The notes below the pieces were generated by a model. It had not been told where the DNA came from, did not search any database, and saw nothing but the letters and a program-made list of their open reading frames with translations. A stretch of DNA of 64,000 nucleotides, from positions 186,001-250,000 of the forward strand of contig NZ_PYAK01000001.1 of assembly GCF_003264365.1 (NCBI RefSeq). The letters are read 5' to 3'. The translations under genes were made by a program, and so were the position numbers. Position 1 is the first letter of the stretch. Each line of letters starts with the position of its first letter. Below are positions 1-10,148 of this stretch, piece after piece. This DNA comes from Micromonospora noduli (GTDB lineage: Bacteria > Actinomycetota > Actinomycetes > Mycobacteriales > Micromonosporaceae).

Positions 1-78
1 ACCTACCCTCCGGCTCCAACAGCAAACGGTCCCGCCGGTGCTGCGGCGCGTTGGCCTGCCGAACGGTGGGCCGGTCTG

Positions 79-792
79 CTACGGCTGTGGGCGGCGTGTG
101 TTCTCGACCATCGCCGAGGCGACGTCGCGTACTTTGCGGTTGCTGTCCTGCGACATCTTGCTCAGGATGGCGAATGCCTGCTCGGGGGTGCAACGACGCT
201 CACCCATGATGATGCCTTTGGCCTGTTCGATGACGGCGCGGTTCTCCATCGCCTTCTGCATGTGCCCGGCCAGGGTGGCCTGAGTTTCGTACAGGTGGGC
301 GTTGGCCAGGCCGACGGCGGCGAACCCGGCGAACGTCTGAGCGATCGCGATCGCGTCGTCGTCGAAGGCGTCCGGTGTGGTGGCGTAGATGTTCAGCGCA
401 CCGGTGACGTGCTCGTGCACGGGCAACCCGACCGACAGGGAGCTGTGCGCACCGGCCTGGGCGGCGGTCTGGGCCCAGCCGGGCCACCGCTGCTCGGTGC
501 CGGTGTCCGGCACGATCAGACTGGAGGTGCTCTCAGCGGCCTGCAGGCACGGACCGTAGCCACGTTCGTACTGCTTCTCGTCCAGGGCGCGGGCGAGCTC
601 GCCGGTGAATGCGGCGGTCTGCGGCTTGTTGCCGTGCAGCAGGGTGACACTGACCTCACTGGCCCCGGGGATCGTGCGCTTGGCCAGTAGCGCGATCTTT
701 TCCAGCAGGGCGTCGATGTCAACGTCGGCGAGTCGAATACGGCCGAGCTCGGCGAACGCCTCGTGCGGGTCCATGGGTTCGACGTGCGTCAT
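79..792 (-). CDS. GAF and ANTAR domain regulator
   Basis: About 237 residues. The N-terminal two thirds is a GAF sensor domain. The last ~55 residues (from RAVIEQAKGIIMGERRC) form an ANTAR domain, the RNA-binding output that prevents transcription termination. The AKGIIM and A-x-A-F-x-x-L pattern is the ANTAR signature. I start at the ATG at 792 (MTHVEPMDP). The frame continues open to 984, but that extension is Arg/Pro-rich and unlike a domain. The gene is monocistronic, with nothing upstream for about 370 bases. The family is common in actinomycetes as a signal-responsive antiterminator; the ligand and target RNAs cannot be read from sequence. A second GAF/ANTAR gene lies at 12245. Confidence 0.88.
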   Translation of the reverse strand: MTHVEPMDPHEAFAELGRIRLADVDIDALLEKIALLAKRTIPGASEVSVTLLHGNKPQTAAFTGELARALDEKQYERGYGPCLQAAESTSSLIVPDTGTEQRWPGWAQTAAQAGAHSSLSVGLPVHEHVTGALNIYATTPDAFDDDAIAIAQTFAGFAAVGLANAHLYETQATLAGHMQKAMENRAVIEQAKGIIMGERRCTPEQAFAILSKMSQDSNRKVRDVASAMVENTRRPQP

Positions 793-1162
793 CAAAGCGT
801 CCTTAACGAGGGCGCGTATCACCACCAGGTGCCTGGGGTGGGGTGCGCGGATCGCTGCAGGACTCTCTTCAGGCGGAGTCCGGGATCCGCGCCGCTTCTT
901 GACGCCGGTCTCGACGACGCCCATCGAAGGCGCCGTGCCACAGAATTTCAGCCTACCCGTACCGGAACGTCGGCTGCGATCCACGTCCCGCGGTGGCGGC
1001 GTGCCGCCCTCGCATCGCCAAGTAGCGGCCTGTCATCGAACAACCAACCGCACCGTCCACGAGGTCGCTCAAGCCATGGCGGAGCGCACCGCCGAAACCG
1101 CCGGACAGTAGTCGCTCAACCTCCTCTCCCTCGCAGCCTCGACATCGATCCTGATCGTGGCT
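793..1162. other. intergenic, no convincing gene
   Basis: This gap separates the GAF/ANTAR gene and the VOC gene, both on the minus strand. Open frames here are low-complexity Arg/Pro readings antisense to genes. I see no hairpin with a clear stem and no strong promoter. It should contain the promoter of the ANTAR gene. Confidence 0.4.
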
Positions 1163-1546
1163 TCAGGCGACGCAGAACTCGTTGCCCTCGGGGTCCTGCA
1201 TGACGACGTGCCCGAGGACATCGCCGTACCACTCCTCGCGGACCACAGTCGCGCCGGCGGCAACCAGTTCGGGCACCTTCTGCCGGATCAACCGGGCGCG
1301 CTCGGTCATGTCCCCGGAGCCGGGACCGGCCACCCGGATGTCGATGTGCATCCGGTTCTTGGCGGACTTTCCCTCGGGAACCTTGAGGAAGCTGATGGCA
1401 GGACCCCGACCGTCCGGATCAACTATGGACGCGTTGTCGGGCTCGTCGAAACCGGGCTCCTTGACATAGCCGAGGGCCAACGCCCAGAAAGCAGCGATCT
1501 GCTGGGGATCGTCGGCATCGCATCCCAGGGTCCAATGAGTGGCCAC
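1163..1546 (-). CDS. VOC (glyoxalase-like) family protein
   Basis: 127 residues, GTG start, single VOC fold module of the Glyoxalase_6 type. It opens with MATHWTLGCDADDP and ends with the usual DPEGNEFCVA closing strand. The HIDIRV strand is also typical. Proteins of this size are often annotated as glyoxalase or bleomycin-resistance-like, but most have no known substrate. It stands alone between the ANTAR gene and the ThDP operon. Function beyond the fold is not assignable. Confidence 0.85.
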   Translation of the reverse strand: MATHWTLGCDADDPQQIAAFWALALGYVKEPGFDEPDNASIVDPDGRGPAISFLKVPEGKSAKNRMHIDIRVAGPGSGDMTERARLIRQKVPELVAAGATVVREEWYGDVLGHVVMQDPEGNEFCVA

Positions 1547-1656
1547 CGCGCCAACCTACGTCAGCTGTGACACCCTGTCACCGCCCTGATCGGGCGTCGC
1601 CCGGCTGACACCCGGGAGCGCGGGAGGCTGGCCCTGCCAATACCTACGGCGGTGGC

Positions 1657-3303
1657 CTAGTGGCCACGGAACGCCTCCTCCAACCACCAGGAGCCGCGCG
1701 CGGCGCTGACCTTGGCGTCGATCACCAGCGGGCGGGTACGGGGACCGGCGAGCCAGTGGCGTACCGGTGCGAGATCGTCGACGGTCCGGACGGTCAATCC
1801 GTCACAGCCGTAACCTCTGGCGATCGCGGCCAGGTCGGTCTCGGGGAAGGTGACCGTCTCCAACGGGTGCCCGTCCGGGCCGAAGTGGTGCACCTCGGCG
1901 CCGTACGCCGCGTCGTCGTAGATCACCACGAGCAGGGGTAGCGCCAGCCGGACGGCGGTGACCAGTTCGGTCGCGGACATGACGAAGCCACCGTCGCCCA
2001 ACGCGGCGACGGTGAGCCGGTCCGGGCGGGCGACCGCCGCGCCGAGCGCACTGGCCAGACCGAGCCCGACCGACTGGAACGCCTGGGTGAAACAGAATCC
2101 AGCCACGTCCGGCACGTCTAGCCACATCGACGGGTAGCCCATAAAGTTGCCCGAGTCGACCACCACCGTCCGGTCGGCCGGCAGCAGGTCGTCAAGGGCG
2201 GTCGAGAGCGTCCTCGGGTCGATCGTCGCCGGGGCACCGCCGCCCTCATCCTGGTACGGAACAGTCCGCCACCGGCCGTGGTCGCGGATCCGTTGTGCCA
2301 GCTCCGGCGTACGCCACCCGCCGGTGGTGGCGTCCCCAGGCCCGGTGGAGCCGACGCTGAGCCGGGCGAGCAGCGCCTCGGCGACCGTCGTCACCTCGCC
2401 GGCCACCGTCAGGTCGACCGGGCGGTTCACTCCGAACGCCGCCGGGTCGTGGTCGATCTGCACGACCACGGCGGAGGGCGGGATCAGTTCGCCGTGCCGG
2501 GTGGTCCACATGTTCAACGTGCTGCCCCACGCGACGACCAGATCAGCCGTGCCGATCAGCTCGGCGGTGAGCGGGGTGGCGAAGCCACCGGCCACGTCGA
2601 GGTTCCACGGGTTCCCCGCGAACAGTCCCTTCGCCGCGGCGGAGACCGCGAGCAGCGCGCCGCAGGCGTCGGCGAGCCGGGTCAGCGGTTCCCGGGCCGC
2701 CCGGGCGCCCCGACCGGCGATGAAGACCGGTCGACGGGCGGCCTGGAGCGCGGCCAGCAACGGCTCGACCTGCGGGGCGATGACCGGGGTCGGCGCGACC
2801 GCCGGGACCGGGCCGAACCACGCTCCGGTCACCGCTTGCTGCACCTCCAACGGGAGGCCCAGCACCACCGTCGCGCCCCGGGCGGCGGCCCGGTACGCCG
2901 CGCCCGTGTCCTCGGCCGCGTGCGTCGCGCGTACCCGGTGGAAGTCGGCCCCGACCGCGGCGGCGAGTGCCGGCAGGTCGATGAAGAAGTTCGACCGCGG
3001 CGCTGTCGCCTCCGGAGCCAGGACAACCATGGGGGTACGGCTCTTCGCGGCCTCGGTGAGGCCGGTCAGCGCGTTGGTGACGCCTGGACCCTGGTGCACC
3101 GAGAGCAGTCCCACCGTCCCGGCGGTGCGGGCGTACCCGTCGGCCATGCTCGCCGCGCCGCCCTCGTGGGCCGCCGCCACGAACCGGGCGCCGGCCGCGA
3201 CGAGCGCGTTCGTGACATGGAAGTTGCCGCTGCCGACCACCCCGAAGACGTGCCGCGCGCCGTGTCCGTACAGGACCCGCCCGACCACCTCGGCTACCCG
3301 CAT
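1657..3303 (-). CDS. thiamine diphosphate-dependent enzyme (acetolactate synthase/decarboxylase fold)
   Basis: 548 residues with the three-domain ThDP enzyme layout: N-terminal PYR domain with the activating Glu in AAHEGGAASMADGYAR, central domain, and C-terminal PP domain with the metal motif ALGDGGF. The usual Asn pair after the GDG motif reads IYDDAAYG here, so the metal-binding Asn is replaced by Asp. The length matches acetolactate synthase large subunits and benzoylformate decarboxylases. No regulatory subunit gene is nearby, which argues against branched amino acid synthesis. It starts 12 bases after the stop of the cyclase-family gene, so the two form an operon. Likely a decarboxylase or carboligase of a small catabolic or specialised pathway; substrate unknown. 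Confidence 0.85.
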   Translation of the reverse strand: MRVAEVVGRVLYGHGARHVFGVVGSGNFHVTNALVAAGARFVAAAHEGGAASMADGYARTAGTVGLLSVHQGPGVTNALTGLTEAAKSRTPMVVLAPEATAPRSNFFIDLPALAAAVGADFHRVRATHAAEDTGAAYRAAARGATVVLGLPLEVQQAVTGAWFGPVPAVAPTPVIAPQVEPLLAALQAARRPVFIAGRGARAAREPLTRLADACGALLAVSAAAKGLFAGNPWNLDVAGGFATPLTAELIGTADLVVAWGSTLNMWTTRHGELIPPSAVVVQIDHDPAAFGVNRPVDLTVAGEVTTVAEALLARLSVGSTGPGDATTGGWRTPELAQRIRDHGRWRTVPYQDEGGGAPATIDPRTLSTALDDLLPADRTVVVDSGNFMGYPSMWLDVPDVAGFCFTQAFQSVGLGLASALGAAVARPDRLTVAALGDGGFVMSATELVTAVRLALPLLVVIYDDAAYGAEVHHFGPDGHPLETVTFPETDLAAIARGYGCDGLTVRTVDDLAPVRHWLAGPRTRPLVIDAKVSAARGSWWLEEAFRGH

Positions 3304-3315
3304 CGGTGGCCCGGC

Positions 3316-4092
3316 CTACCGTTCGACAAGCGCGAGGACCCGGCACGGGCTGCCGGACCCGGAGACGATGGGCAGCGGCCCGGCGATCACCACCGCGCCG
3401 GTCGCCGGCAACTGCGCCAGGTTACGCAGCTGGGTCAGGCCGTACTTGTCCTGGCCGAGCAGGAACGAGTGGCACGGGAACGGCGGGTCGAACGAGTGCG
3501 CGGCCCCCGCGTCGGTCCCGACCGTCTCCACCCCGACGCCCTGGATCGGCGACTCCTCGGCCAGCCAGCGGGCGCACTCCACGGAGATGCCCGGGGTACG
3601 CCCGGCGTTGGCGTACCGCTCCGGGTCGTCGCCGTACGCGTCCCAACCGGTGCGGTAGAGCAGCCAGCCACCGGTGGGCAGGGCGCCATGTTCCGCCTCC
3701 CATGCTTTGACGTGCTCGACCTCCAGCAGGAAGTCCGGGTTGTCGGCGGCGTCGGCGGCGTGGTCGATCACCACTGCCGGGGCGATCAACTGGCTCACCG
3801 GGACCTGCGACACGTCGGCACCCTGTTGACCGGTGACCCAGTGCACCGGGGCGTCGAAGTGGGTGCCGGTGTGCTCGCCGGTGGAGAAGTTGTTCCAGTA
3901 CCAAGCTGGACCCCGGTCGTCGTACCGGCTGATCTCGCTGAGCTGGAACGGCCAGGTCTGGCCGAACTGCTCGGGCAGACCCAGGATCGGGGTCTGGTCC
4001 GAGAGCGGAGCGGTGAGGTCGACAACCTGGATCCGGCCGCTGGAAAGAGCGGCGACAAACTCCTGCAGCACCGTCATGCGGCGACGGTACAC
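3316..4092 (-). CDS. cyclase family (kynurenine formamidase-like) metal hydrolase
   Basis: 258 residues from a GTG at 4092, chosen because GGAGGTGAGG sits 8 bases upstream; an in-frame ATG at 4077 is the alternative. The metal-binding motif HTGTHFDAPVHW identifies the cyclase/kynurenine formamidase superfamily, and VDLTAPLSDQTP near the N-terminus is its usual opening. Members hydrolyse formyl-kynurenine, isatin or related amides and lactones, or act in polyketide cyclisation. The downstream ThDP gene follows after 12 bases, and a peroxygenase-type P450 diverges upstream. No other tryptophan catabolism gene is near, so a kynurenine role is unsupported. Confidence 0.86.
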   Translation of the reverse strand: MYRRRMTVLQEFVAALSSGRIQVVDLTAPLSDQTPILGLPEQFGQTWPFQLSEISRYDDRGPAWYWNNFSTGEHTGTHFDAPVHWVTGQQGADVSQVPVSQLIAPAVVIDHAADAADNPDFLLEVEHVKAWEAEHGALPTGGWLLYRTGWDAYGDDPERYANAGRTPGISVECARWLAEESPIQGVGVETVGTDAGAAHSFDPPFPCHSFLLGQDKYGLTQLRNLAQLPATGAVVIAGPLPIVSGSGSPCRVLALVER

Positions 4093-4251
4093 CCGCCTCA
4101 CCTCCATGATGGACCGCCGAACGACGCCACTTGGGGCGATGGACACCGCTGCCCGGAACTCGCCGCCGCCGACCTCCAGGTTGCTGCTCACACTGTCGCT
4201 TCGGCTCGGTCGAGCGGGTTTCGCGCCGGGCGTTGTGGGCACTGCCCGCTC

Positions 4252-5514
4252 ATGACCGACCAACGCGGACCACACCTGGACGACGCCCTCGGGGCGCTGC
4301 TCAACGGCTACGCCTGGCTGCCCGGGCTGTTGAGACGTGGAGGCGCATCCAGTGTGCAGATCCGGGTGCTGGGTCAACGCGCACTGGCGCTCCGTGGGCC
4401 CGAAGCGGTGCGGTTCTTCTACGACGAACGGCACGTGTGCCGGCGTGCGGCCATCCCGGAACCGGTACAGGGAACGTTGTTCGGTCACCGGGCTGTGCAC
4501 ACCCTCGACGGTGCGGACCATCGTCACCGCAAGGCGATGTTCCTGTCCCTGCTCACCGATCCGAGGCGAGTTGCCGCACTGGTCGACCAGGTGGGCGCGG
4601 CCTGGAACGAGGCGATCGCGACGAGCGGTGACGGGCGGCAGGTCGTGCTGTTCGACGAGGCGAGCCACGCGATCACCAAGGGCGTCTGCGAGTGGGCTGG
4701 AATCCCACTCGACCATGCCGCTGTCGGGCCCGTGGCCCGCGACCTGACCGCCCTGGTCGACGGCTTCGCCACGCTCGGCCCGCGACACTGGCGGGCACGG
4801 CGCGCCCGTGGGCGGCGGGAGGAATGGCTGGCCGAACTCGTCCAGCAGGTCCGCGCGGGCGTGGTCACCGCACCTGCCGGATCCGCACTGGAAGCGGTCG
4901 CCGGGCACCGCCACCGGGACGGTCAGCTGGTGGACGCCAAGCTCGCCGCGGTCGAGCTGCTCAACATCATCCGTCCCACCGTCGCGGTGTCCTGGTTCGT
5001 GGCGTTCACGGCACACGCGCTGCACCGCTGGCCCGAACACCGCGACCATTTGCGCGCCGGCGACAGCGGCTACGCTGTCGCTTTCGCCCACGAGGTACGC
5101 CGTTTCTATCCGTTCGCCCCGTTCGTCGGTGGCCGGGCGGCGACCGACCTGACCTGGCAGGGCCAGCGCGTTCCCGCCGGGGCGCTCGTCCTGCTCGACA
5201 TCTACGGTCAGAACCACGACCCGGGACTGTGGCCCGACCCGTACCGCTTCGACCCACAGCGATTCGTCGGGCGCACTCCCGATCCGTACGAACTCATCCC
5301 TCAGGGCGGGGCCGATCCGAGCACCGGGCACCGCTGCCCGGGTGAGGACGTCACAGTGGCCCTGCTCGCGGCCTTCGCCGGCTGGTTGGCACGGCTGGAC
5401 TACAGGGTGCCCGAGCAGGACCTGACGATCTCGCTGCGTCGAATCCCCACGCTGCCCCGCAGCCGGTTCGTCGTGACCGACCTGTGCGGGACCGAGACCG
5501 AGCGGTGGGGCTGA
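4252..5514 (+). CDS. CYP152-type cytochrome P450 (H2O2-dependent fatty acid peroxygenase)
   Basis: 420 residues from the ATG at 4252. The haem loop is GHRCPGED with Cys362 as thiolate ligand, preceded by LIPQGGAD. The I-helix carries Arg241-Pro242 (NIIRPTVAVSWF) instead of the acid-alcohol pair. The Arg-Pro pair marks the CYP152 group (P450 BS-beta, SP-alpha, OleT), in which the substrate carboxylate and Arg use hydrogen peroxide directly. Expected activity is alpha/beta hydroxylation or decarboxylation of fatty acids without a reductase; no ferredoxin or reductase gene is nearby, consistent with this. It diverges from the cyclase/ThDP operon over 159 bases. A manganese catalase lies downstream. 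Confidence 0.9.
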   Translation: MTDQRGPHLDDALGALLNGYAWLPGLLRRGGASSVQIRVLGQRALALRGPEAVRFFYDERHVCRRAAIPEPVQGTLFGHRAVHTLDGADHRHRKAMFLSLLTDPRRVAALVDQVGAAWNEAIATSGDGRQVVLFDEASHAITKGVCEWAGIPLDHAAVGPVARDLTALVDGFATLGPRHWRARRARGRREEWLAELVQQVRAGVVTAPAGSALEAVAGHRHRDGQLVDAKLAAVELLNIIRPTVAVSWFVAFTAHALHRWPEHRDHLRAGDSGYAVAFAHEVRRFYPFAPFVGGRAATDLTWQGQRVPAGALVLLDIYGQNHDPGLWPDPYRFDPQRFVGRTPDPYELIPQGGADPSTGHRCPGEDVTVALLAAFAGWLARLDYRVPEQDLTISLRRIPTLPRSRFVVTDLCGTETERWG

Positions 5515-5675
5515 CGGTCGGATCTTGGTAGCCCGGCGGGGGTTGATCCCGGGCGCGCAGGGCGGTGGCGGTCGATGACCCGGTGGGGCCACGACGCGGC
5601 ACCAGGGGGCCGCCGGGCTGGGAACAGGAAGGCCAGCACCGCGCAGGGCGGCGCTGGCCACGATCGGAGAACGCT

Positions 5676-6593
5676 GTGTTCCGCCACGACCAGCATCTGC
5701 AGTTCCAAGCCAAGCCCGAGAAGCCCGACGCCCTGTTCGCCATGAAACTTCAGGAGATTCTCGGCGGACAGTTCGGCGAGATGACCGTGATGATGCAGTA
5801 CCTGTGGCAGGGCTGGACCTGCCGGGTGCCCGGCAAGTACAAAGACATGATCATGGACATCGGGACCGAGGAGATCGGTCACGTCGAGATGCTCACCACG
5901 ATGCTGGCCCGGCTGCTCGAAGGCGCCCCCGCCGAAACGACCGAGAAGGCCGTGGCCGCCAATCCGGTGCTTGCGGCCGTCATCGGCGGCATGAATCCGC
6001 AGCACGCGATTGTCGGCGGGGGCGGTCCGCTGCCGCGCGACAGCCAGGGTGTGCCGTGGAACGCCGGCTACATCGTCGCCAGCGGCAACCTGCTCGCCGA
6101 CTTCCGCTCCAACGTCGCCGCCGAGGCGCAGAGCCGGCTACAGACCAGCCGGGTGATGGGTATGACGGACGACCCGGGTGTGAAGGAGATGCTGCGCTTC
6201 AACCTTGCCCGCGACACCTACCACCAGCAGCAGTGGCTGCTCGGCATCGAGCAGCTCATCGCCGACGGGTACGTCGAGCACGGTATCGAGAACTCCAACG
6301 GCGACCAGGAGAACGCCGATCACAACCACACCTTCTGGAGCTTCGACACCGACAGCCGCGCCTGCGAAGGCCGCTGGGCGCAGGGCCCCAGCCTCATCGG
6401 CGGACCGGACCTGGACTGCCTGGCCGAACCGGTCGCGCTGACCGACGACACGCCGCTGCCCCCACCCCCGGACCCGAAGCTGTTCGTCACCTACGACGGC
6501 TCGCAGGGGCCGGGCAAACCGGGCAACGCCGCTGGCGCCCACCAGCAGGGCCTCACCAACGTCGTGAAGAAGGTCAAGGACGCTCTCGAGTAA
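5676..6593 (+). CDS. manganese catalase
   Basis: 305 residues from a GTG at 5676 preceded by GGAGA; the frame is open further upstream but that part has no homologous look. It disproportionates hydrogen peroxide with a di-manganese centre held in a ferritin-like four-helix bundle. The ligand motifs are visible: GGQFGEMTVMMQYLWQG, GTEEIGHVEM and NLARDTYHQQQWL. The C-terminal tail with HNHTFWSFD and the Gly/Pro-rich end is typical for the family. Length is normal. The P450 upstream uses peroxide, so neighbouring peroxide control is plausible but not proven. Confidence 0.93.
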   Translation: MFRHDQHLQFQAKPEKPDALFAMKLQEILGGQFGEMTVMMQYLWQGWTCRVPGKYKDMIMDIGTEEIGHVEMLTTMLARLLEGAPAETTEKAVAANPVLAAVIGGMNPQHAIVGGGGPLPRDSQGVPWNAGYIVASGNLLADFRSNVAAEAQSRLQTSRVMGMTDDPGVKEMLRFNLARDTYHQQQWLLGIEQLIADGYVEHGIENSNGDQENADHNHTFWSFDTDSRACEGRWAQGPSLIGGPDLDCLAEPVALTDDTPLPPPPDPKLFVTYDGSQGPGKPGNAAGAHQQGLTNVVKKVKDALE

Positions 6594-6690
6594 CGCCGGC
6601 GTCGGTCTTCGTCCGGGAGGCCGGAATCGGGTGCCGGATCGAGGCTGAGGGACCGGCCGCCCACAGGCGGTCACGAGGGGAGAGATTTCA

Positions 6691-8355
6691 GTGCCGAGCC
6701 AGGTGACCCCGGCCAGCCCGGGGGTACGTCCGTATCCCGTGGCCGGGGCCCCGCTGCTCTGCAATGCTCAGGATCACGGCCTGACCGGCAACGGTACGAC
6801 CAACGACCAGCCCGCGCTCGCCGCGCTCGTTGATCAACTGGGTGACGCGTTCGCCGCGGACGGGCGGGCGCGGGTGATCTACTGCCCACCGGGGGTGTAC
6901 GCCATCCGCGACGCCGCCACGGTGTGGCGCAGCGGGGTGTCGCTGATGGGCGCGGGGCCCGGCGCCACCCGGTTCGTCCTGAGCAACGAGGGCAACCGGT
7001 CCCAGGCGGTCCCGCTGGCGTTCTACACCGCGCAGCTGCACGGGGCGAGTCCGGACCGTCATCTTGCCTACTGCACCTTCGCGGACTTCGAGATCGACGG
7101 GTCGGGAGTGGCGCAGGCGGCGTACGACCCGCTGGCCAAGGGGCTCGGGTTGCAGTACGTGACCGGTGGCCTGTTTCGAAACCTGTTCATCCACCACACC
7201 GCCGCCACCGGCTTCGGCTGCGACTTCCTCCAGGACACCCTGATCCAGGCGGTCCGGGTGCTCGAGTGCGGCCGGATGGACAACGGCATGGAGATGGGCG
7301 GCGCGGGCATCGGTGTCGGCATCGGCGGATGGGGGGCGATGGAGAGGCTGACCATCGCCAACTGCGTCACGGTCGGCAACGCGACCAACGGGATCTTCCT
7401 GGAGATGCAGCACCCCGATCGACCCCAGCCGCGCGGGATCAGGATCGTCGGCTGCCACGCCGAGGCGAACCGGTTCGGCATCTCGGACTGGGGTGCCGAC
7501 GGTCTCATCGTCACCGGGTGCACGATGACCGGAAACCTCGAGGCTGGCTTCCAGGTGTCGGCGAAGGGCACCACCGGCATCCCGGGCAAGGGCGGCCTGC
7601 TCACCGACTGCGTCCTCGATGGCAATCTGCGTGACGGAGTCAGCATCGGTAACACCGCCGGCCCCTACACGGTGCGGGGCAACCGGATCACCGGTAACGG
7701 CCGCTACGGCTACCACCACCAGGACCTCGGTGAGGGCGATCAGGCCGCCGCCGAGGAGATCGTCATCGAGAGCAACGACATCTGGGGCAACAGTCTCGAC
7801 GGGATCCGCTTCGACCGCCCACTGACCGACGCCGTCATTATCAACAATCGGATCCGTAACAACGGCCGCCAGTGCGCCGAGGCCGCCGAAGGCGGTGGCG
7901 AATCGGTCCGCTACAGCCAGAACACCCTGGTCGACCAGCGTGTGAGCTGGCCTGCCGACGGCCACCGCGGCAAGGTGCTCCGCGTCGGCCACCGGTACGC
8001 CGTCGTGGCCGCCAACGACGCCACCACCCTCACCCTCACCCCGATCCGTCCCGGCAGCGCCAACAGTTGGAGCGCCGACACACCGCCGCCCGGAACACCG
8101 TACGAACTGCCGGCCGCTCCCACCAGCCGGGCCGGCATCATGATCAATGCCGTCGCCGACTCGGTCACGATCCGGGGCAACCTGATCCGCGACACCAAGT
8201 CCCACACCCAGACCCACGGAATCCTGATCACCGATCGGGGTGACTGCGTCAACTGCCGTGTCGTGGAGAACGACCTCGACGGCAACCGGTTCGCCATCCA
8301 GACCGACACTCCCCCAGGGGGTGGCTACTGGGAGGGCAACCACGGAGACCAGTGA
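6691..8355 (+). CDS. right-handed parallel beta-helix (pectate lyase superfamily) protein
   Basis: 554 residues, GTG start with AGGGGAGAG just upstream. The N-terminus ([20 protein letters not shown]) is the classic entry of Pectate_lyase_3/GH28-like domains. Many NosD-type beta-helix turns follow, such as [16 protein letters not shown] and [12 protein letters not shown]. No signal peptide or membrane segment is apparent, so secretion is uncertain. A polysaccharide lyase, epimerase or hydrolase activity is possible; catalytic residues cannot be assigned by eye. It ends before a strong hairpin at 8434. Confidence 0.78.
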   Translation: MPSQVTPASPGVRPYPVAGAPLLCNAQDHGLTGNGTTNDQPALAALVDQLGDAFAADGRARVIYCPPGVYAIRDAATVWRSGVSLMGAGPGATRFVLSNEGNRSQAVPLAFYTAQLHGASPDRHLAYCTFADFEIDGSGVAQAAYDPLAKGLGLQYVTGGLFRNLFIHHTAATGFGCDFLQDTLIQAVRVLECGRMDNGMEMGGAGIGVGIGGWGAMERLTIANCVTVGNATNGIFLEMQHPDRPQPRGIRIVGCHAEANRFGISDWGADGLIVTGCTMTGNLEAGFQVSAKGTTGIPGKGGLLTDCVLDGNLRDGVSIGNTAGPYTVRGNRITGNGRYGYHHQDLGEGDQAAAEEIVIESNDIWGNSLDGIRFDRPLTDAVIINNRIRNNGRQCAEAAEGGGESVRYSQNTLVDQRVSWPADGHRGKVLRVGHRYAVVAANDATTLTLTPIRPGSANSWSADTPPPGTPYELPAAPTSRAGIMINAVADSVTIRGNLIRDTKSHTQTHGILITDRGDCVNCRVVENDLDGNRFAIQTDTPPGGGYWEGNHGDQ

Positions 8356-8433
8356 TCTGAAGATCGGGCCGGGCGGCACCCTGAATACGGGCCGCCGACT
8401 CCCGCTCACGGGACGCCAACCGGCAAGCCGGAC

Positions 8434-8460
8434 AAACGGCGGCGCGCGCCGCCGCCGCCG
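8434..8460 (+). terminator. intrinsic terminator hairpin
   Basis: A perfect 11-bp stem (AAACGGCGGCG, loop CGCGC, complementary arm ending CCGTTT) lies 79 bases after the beta-helix gene and ahead of glnA. The arm ends in a short T run. Confidence 0.75.
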
Positions 8461-8545
8461 TTTACGGTCGAGGCGGGGTGTGCCGATCGGGTCGGGCACG
8501 CCCACCGCACCGGGCCATGATCGGATCACGCCTTCCGGGGGACTG

Positions 8546-9970
8546 ATGTTCGCCAATTCCGAGGAACTGCTGCGATACCTCAAGAACGAGGACGTGAAGT
8601 TCGTCGACGTTCGTTTCTGTGACCTGCCCGGCGTGATGCAGCACTTCAATCTGCCGGTCGAGTCCGTCAACGACGACCTCTTCACCGACGGCCTCGCGTT
8701 CGACGGTTCGTCGATCCGCGGTTTCCAGGCGATCCACGAGTCGGACATGCTCCTGCTCCCGGATGTCGCCACCGCGTTCATCGACCCGTTCCGCGCGCAG
8801 AAGACACTCGCGCTGAACTTCTTCATCCACGACCCGTTCACCCGCGAGGCCTACAGCCGCGACCCGCGTAACGTGGCGAAGAAGGCCGAGGCGTACCTCG
8901 CCGCCAGCGGCATCGCCGACACCGCCTACTTCGGCGCCGAGGCGGAGTTCTACATCTTCGACTCAATCCGCCACGAAACCTCCGCGCACCAGTCGTTCTA
9001 CTACATCGACTCGATCGAGGGCGCCTGGAACACCGGCCGCGAAGAGCCCGGCGGCAACCGCGGCTACAAGACCGCCTACAAGGGCGGCTACTTCCCCGTC
9101 CCGCCGGTCGACCACTACGCCGACCTGCGTGACTCGATCGTGCGCCGCCTCGTCGACACCGGCTTCAACGTCGAACGCTCACACCACGAGGTCGGCACCG
9201 CCGGCCAGTCCGAGATCAACTACCGGTTCTCCACCCTGCTGCACGCCGGCGACCAACTCCAACTCTTCAAGTACATCGTGAAGAACGAGGCCTGGGCCAA
9301 CGGCAAAACCGCAACCTTCATGCCCAAGCCGCTCTTCGGCGACAACGGCTCCGGCATGCACACCCACCAGAGCCTCTGGCTCAACGGCGAACCACTGTTC
9401 TACGACGAGACCGGCTACGCCGGCCTGTCCGACATGGCCCGCTGGTACATCGGCGGCCTGCTGCACCACGCCCCGTCACTGCTGGCCTTCACCAACCCCA
9501 CGATCAACTCCTACCGCCGCCTCGTGCCCGGCTTCGAAGCACCGGTCAACCTGGTCTACTCCCAGCGCAACCGCTCCGCCTGCACCCGCATCCCGGTCAC
9601 CGGCGCGAACCCCAAGGCCAAGCGCGTCGAGTTCCGCGTCCCCGACCCCTCGGCCAACGTCTACCTGGCCTTCTCCGCCATGATGATGGCCGGCCTCGAC
9701 GGCATCAAGAGCAAGATCGAGCCGCCGACGCCGATCGACAAGGACCTCTACGACCTCCCGCCGGAGGAGTGGGGCGACGTCAAGCAGGTCCCCGGCTCCT
9801 TCGCGCAGGCGTTGGACTCCCTGGCTCACGACCACGACTACCTGCTCGCGGGCGGCGTCTTCTCCCCGGATCTGATCTCCACCTGGGTCGACTGGAAGCG
9901 CGCCAACGAGGTCGAGCCCATGGCGCTACGGCCGACCCCACACGAGTTCGCCCTCTATTTCGACTGCTGA
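8546..9970 (+). CDS. glnA: glutamine synthetase, type I
   Basis: 474 residues from the ATG at 8546 ([12 protein letters not shown]). It condenses glutamate and ammonia with ATP to glutamine as a dodecamer. Signature segments are [10 protein letters not shown], the ATP-binding [16 protein letters not shown], and the C-terminal [12 protein letters not shown] with the Tyr adenylylated by GlnE in GSI-beta enzymes. Length matches actinobacterial GlnA1. No clear GlnR box was seen in the ~85 bases between the hairpin and the start. It is likely the housekeeping copy or a close paralogue. Confidence 0.97.
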   Translation: MFANSEELLRYLKNEDVKFVDVRFCDLPGVMQHFNLPVESVNDDLFTDGLAFDGSSIRGFQAIHESDMLLLPDVATAFIDPFRAQKTLALNFFIHDPFTREAYSRDPRNVAKKAEAYLAASGIADTAYFGAEAEFYIFDSIRHETSAHQSFYYIDSIEGAWNTGREEPGGNRGYKTAYKGGYFPVPPVDHYADLRDSIVRRLVDTGFNVERSHHEVGTAGQSEINYRFSTLLHAGDQLQLFKYIVKNEAWANGKTATFMPKPLFGDNGSGMHTHQSLWLNGEPLFYDETGYAGLSDMARWYIGGLLHHAPSLLAFTNPTINSYRRLVPGFEAPVNLVYSQRNRSACTRIPVTGANPKAKRVEFRVPDPSANVYLAFSAMMMAGLDGIKSKIEPPTPIDKDLYDLPPEEWGDVKQVPGSFAQALDSLAHDHDYLLAGGVFSPDLISTWVDWKRANEVEPMALRPTPHEFALYFDC

Positions 9971-10148
9971 CCTCGACGTACGGCAGGTCGCCGCGCCGTG
10001 CCAGCCCCGACGAGACCGTTACGAGCAGTTCTTCCGCGGGGTCCCCCGCCGCAGGCCCGCAGGTCGATCAGCTGTCCGTACGGTCGCCCTCGCTGGGGCA
10101 CACCTCCCTGGCCGATCTTCTCGGTTACCAGGACCGCGTCGGTGACGG

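Noticed and set aside
1657..3303. Acetolactate synthase for branched-chain amino acids
   Set aside because: No regulatory subunit, ilvC or leu genes nearby, and the partner is a cyclase-family hydrolase.
2278..5514. Very long plus-strand open frame through the ThDP and cyclase genes
   Set aside because: Only its last part, from 4252, is the P450. The upstream part is antisense to two clear genes and is Arg/Gly/Pro-rich without domains, a normal effect of high GC.
6688..8841. 717-codon minus-strand frame opposite the beta-helix and glnA genes
   Set aside because: Antisense shadow: Val/Gly/Asp-rich, no ribosome site, and the opposite strand holds two recognisable proteins.
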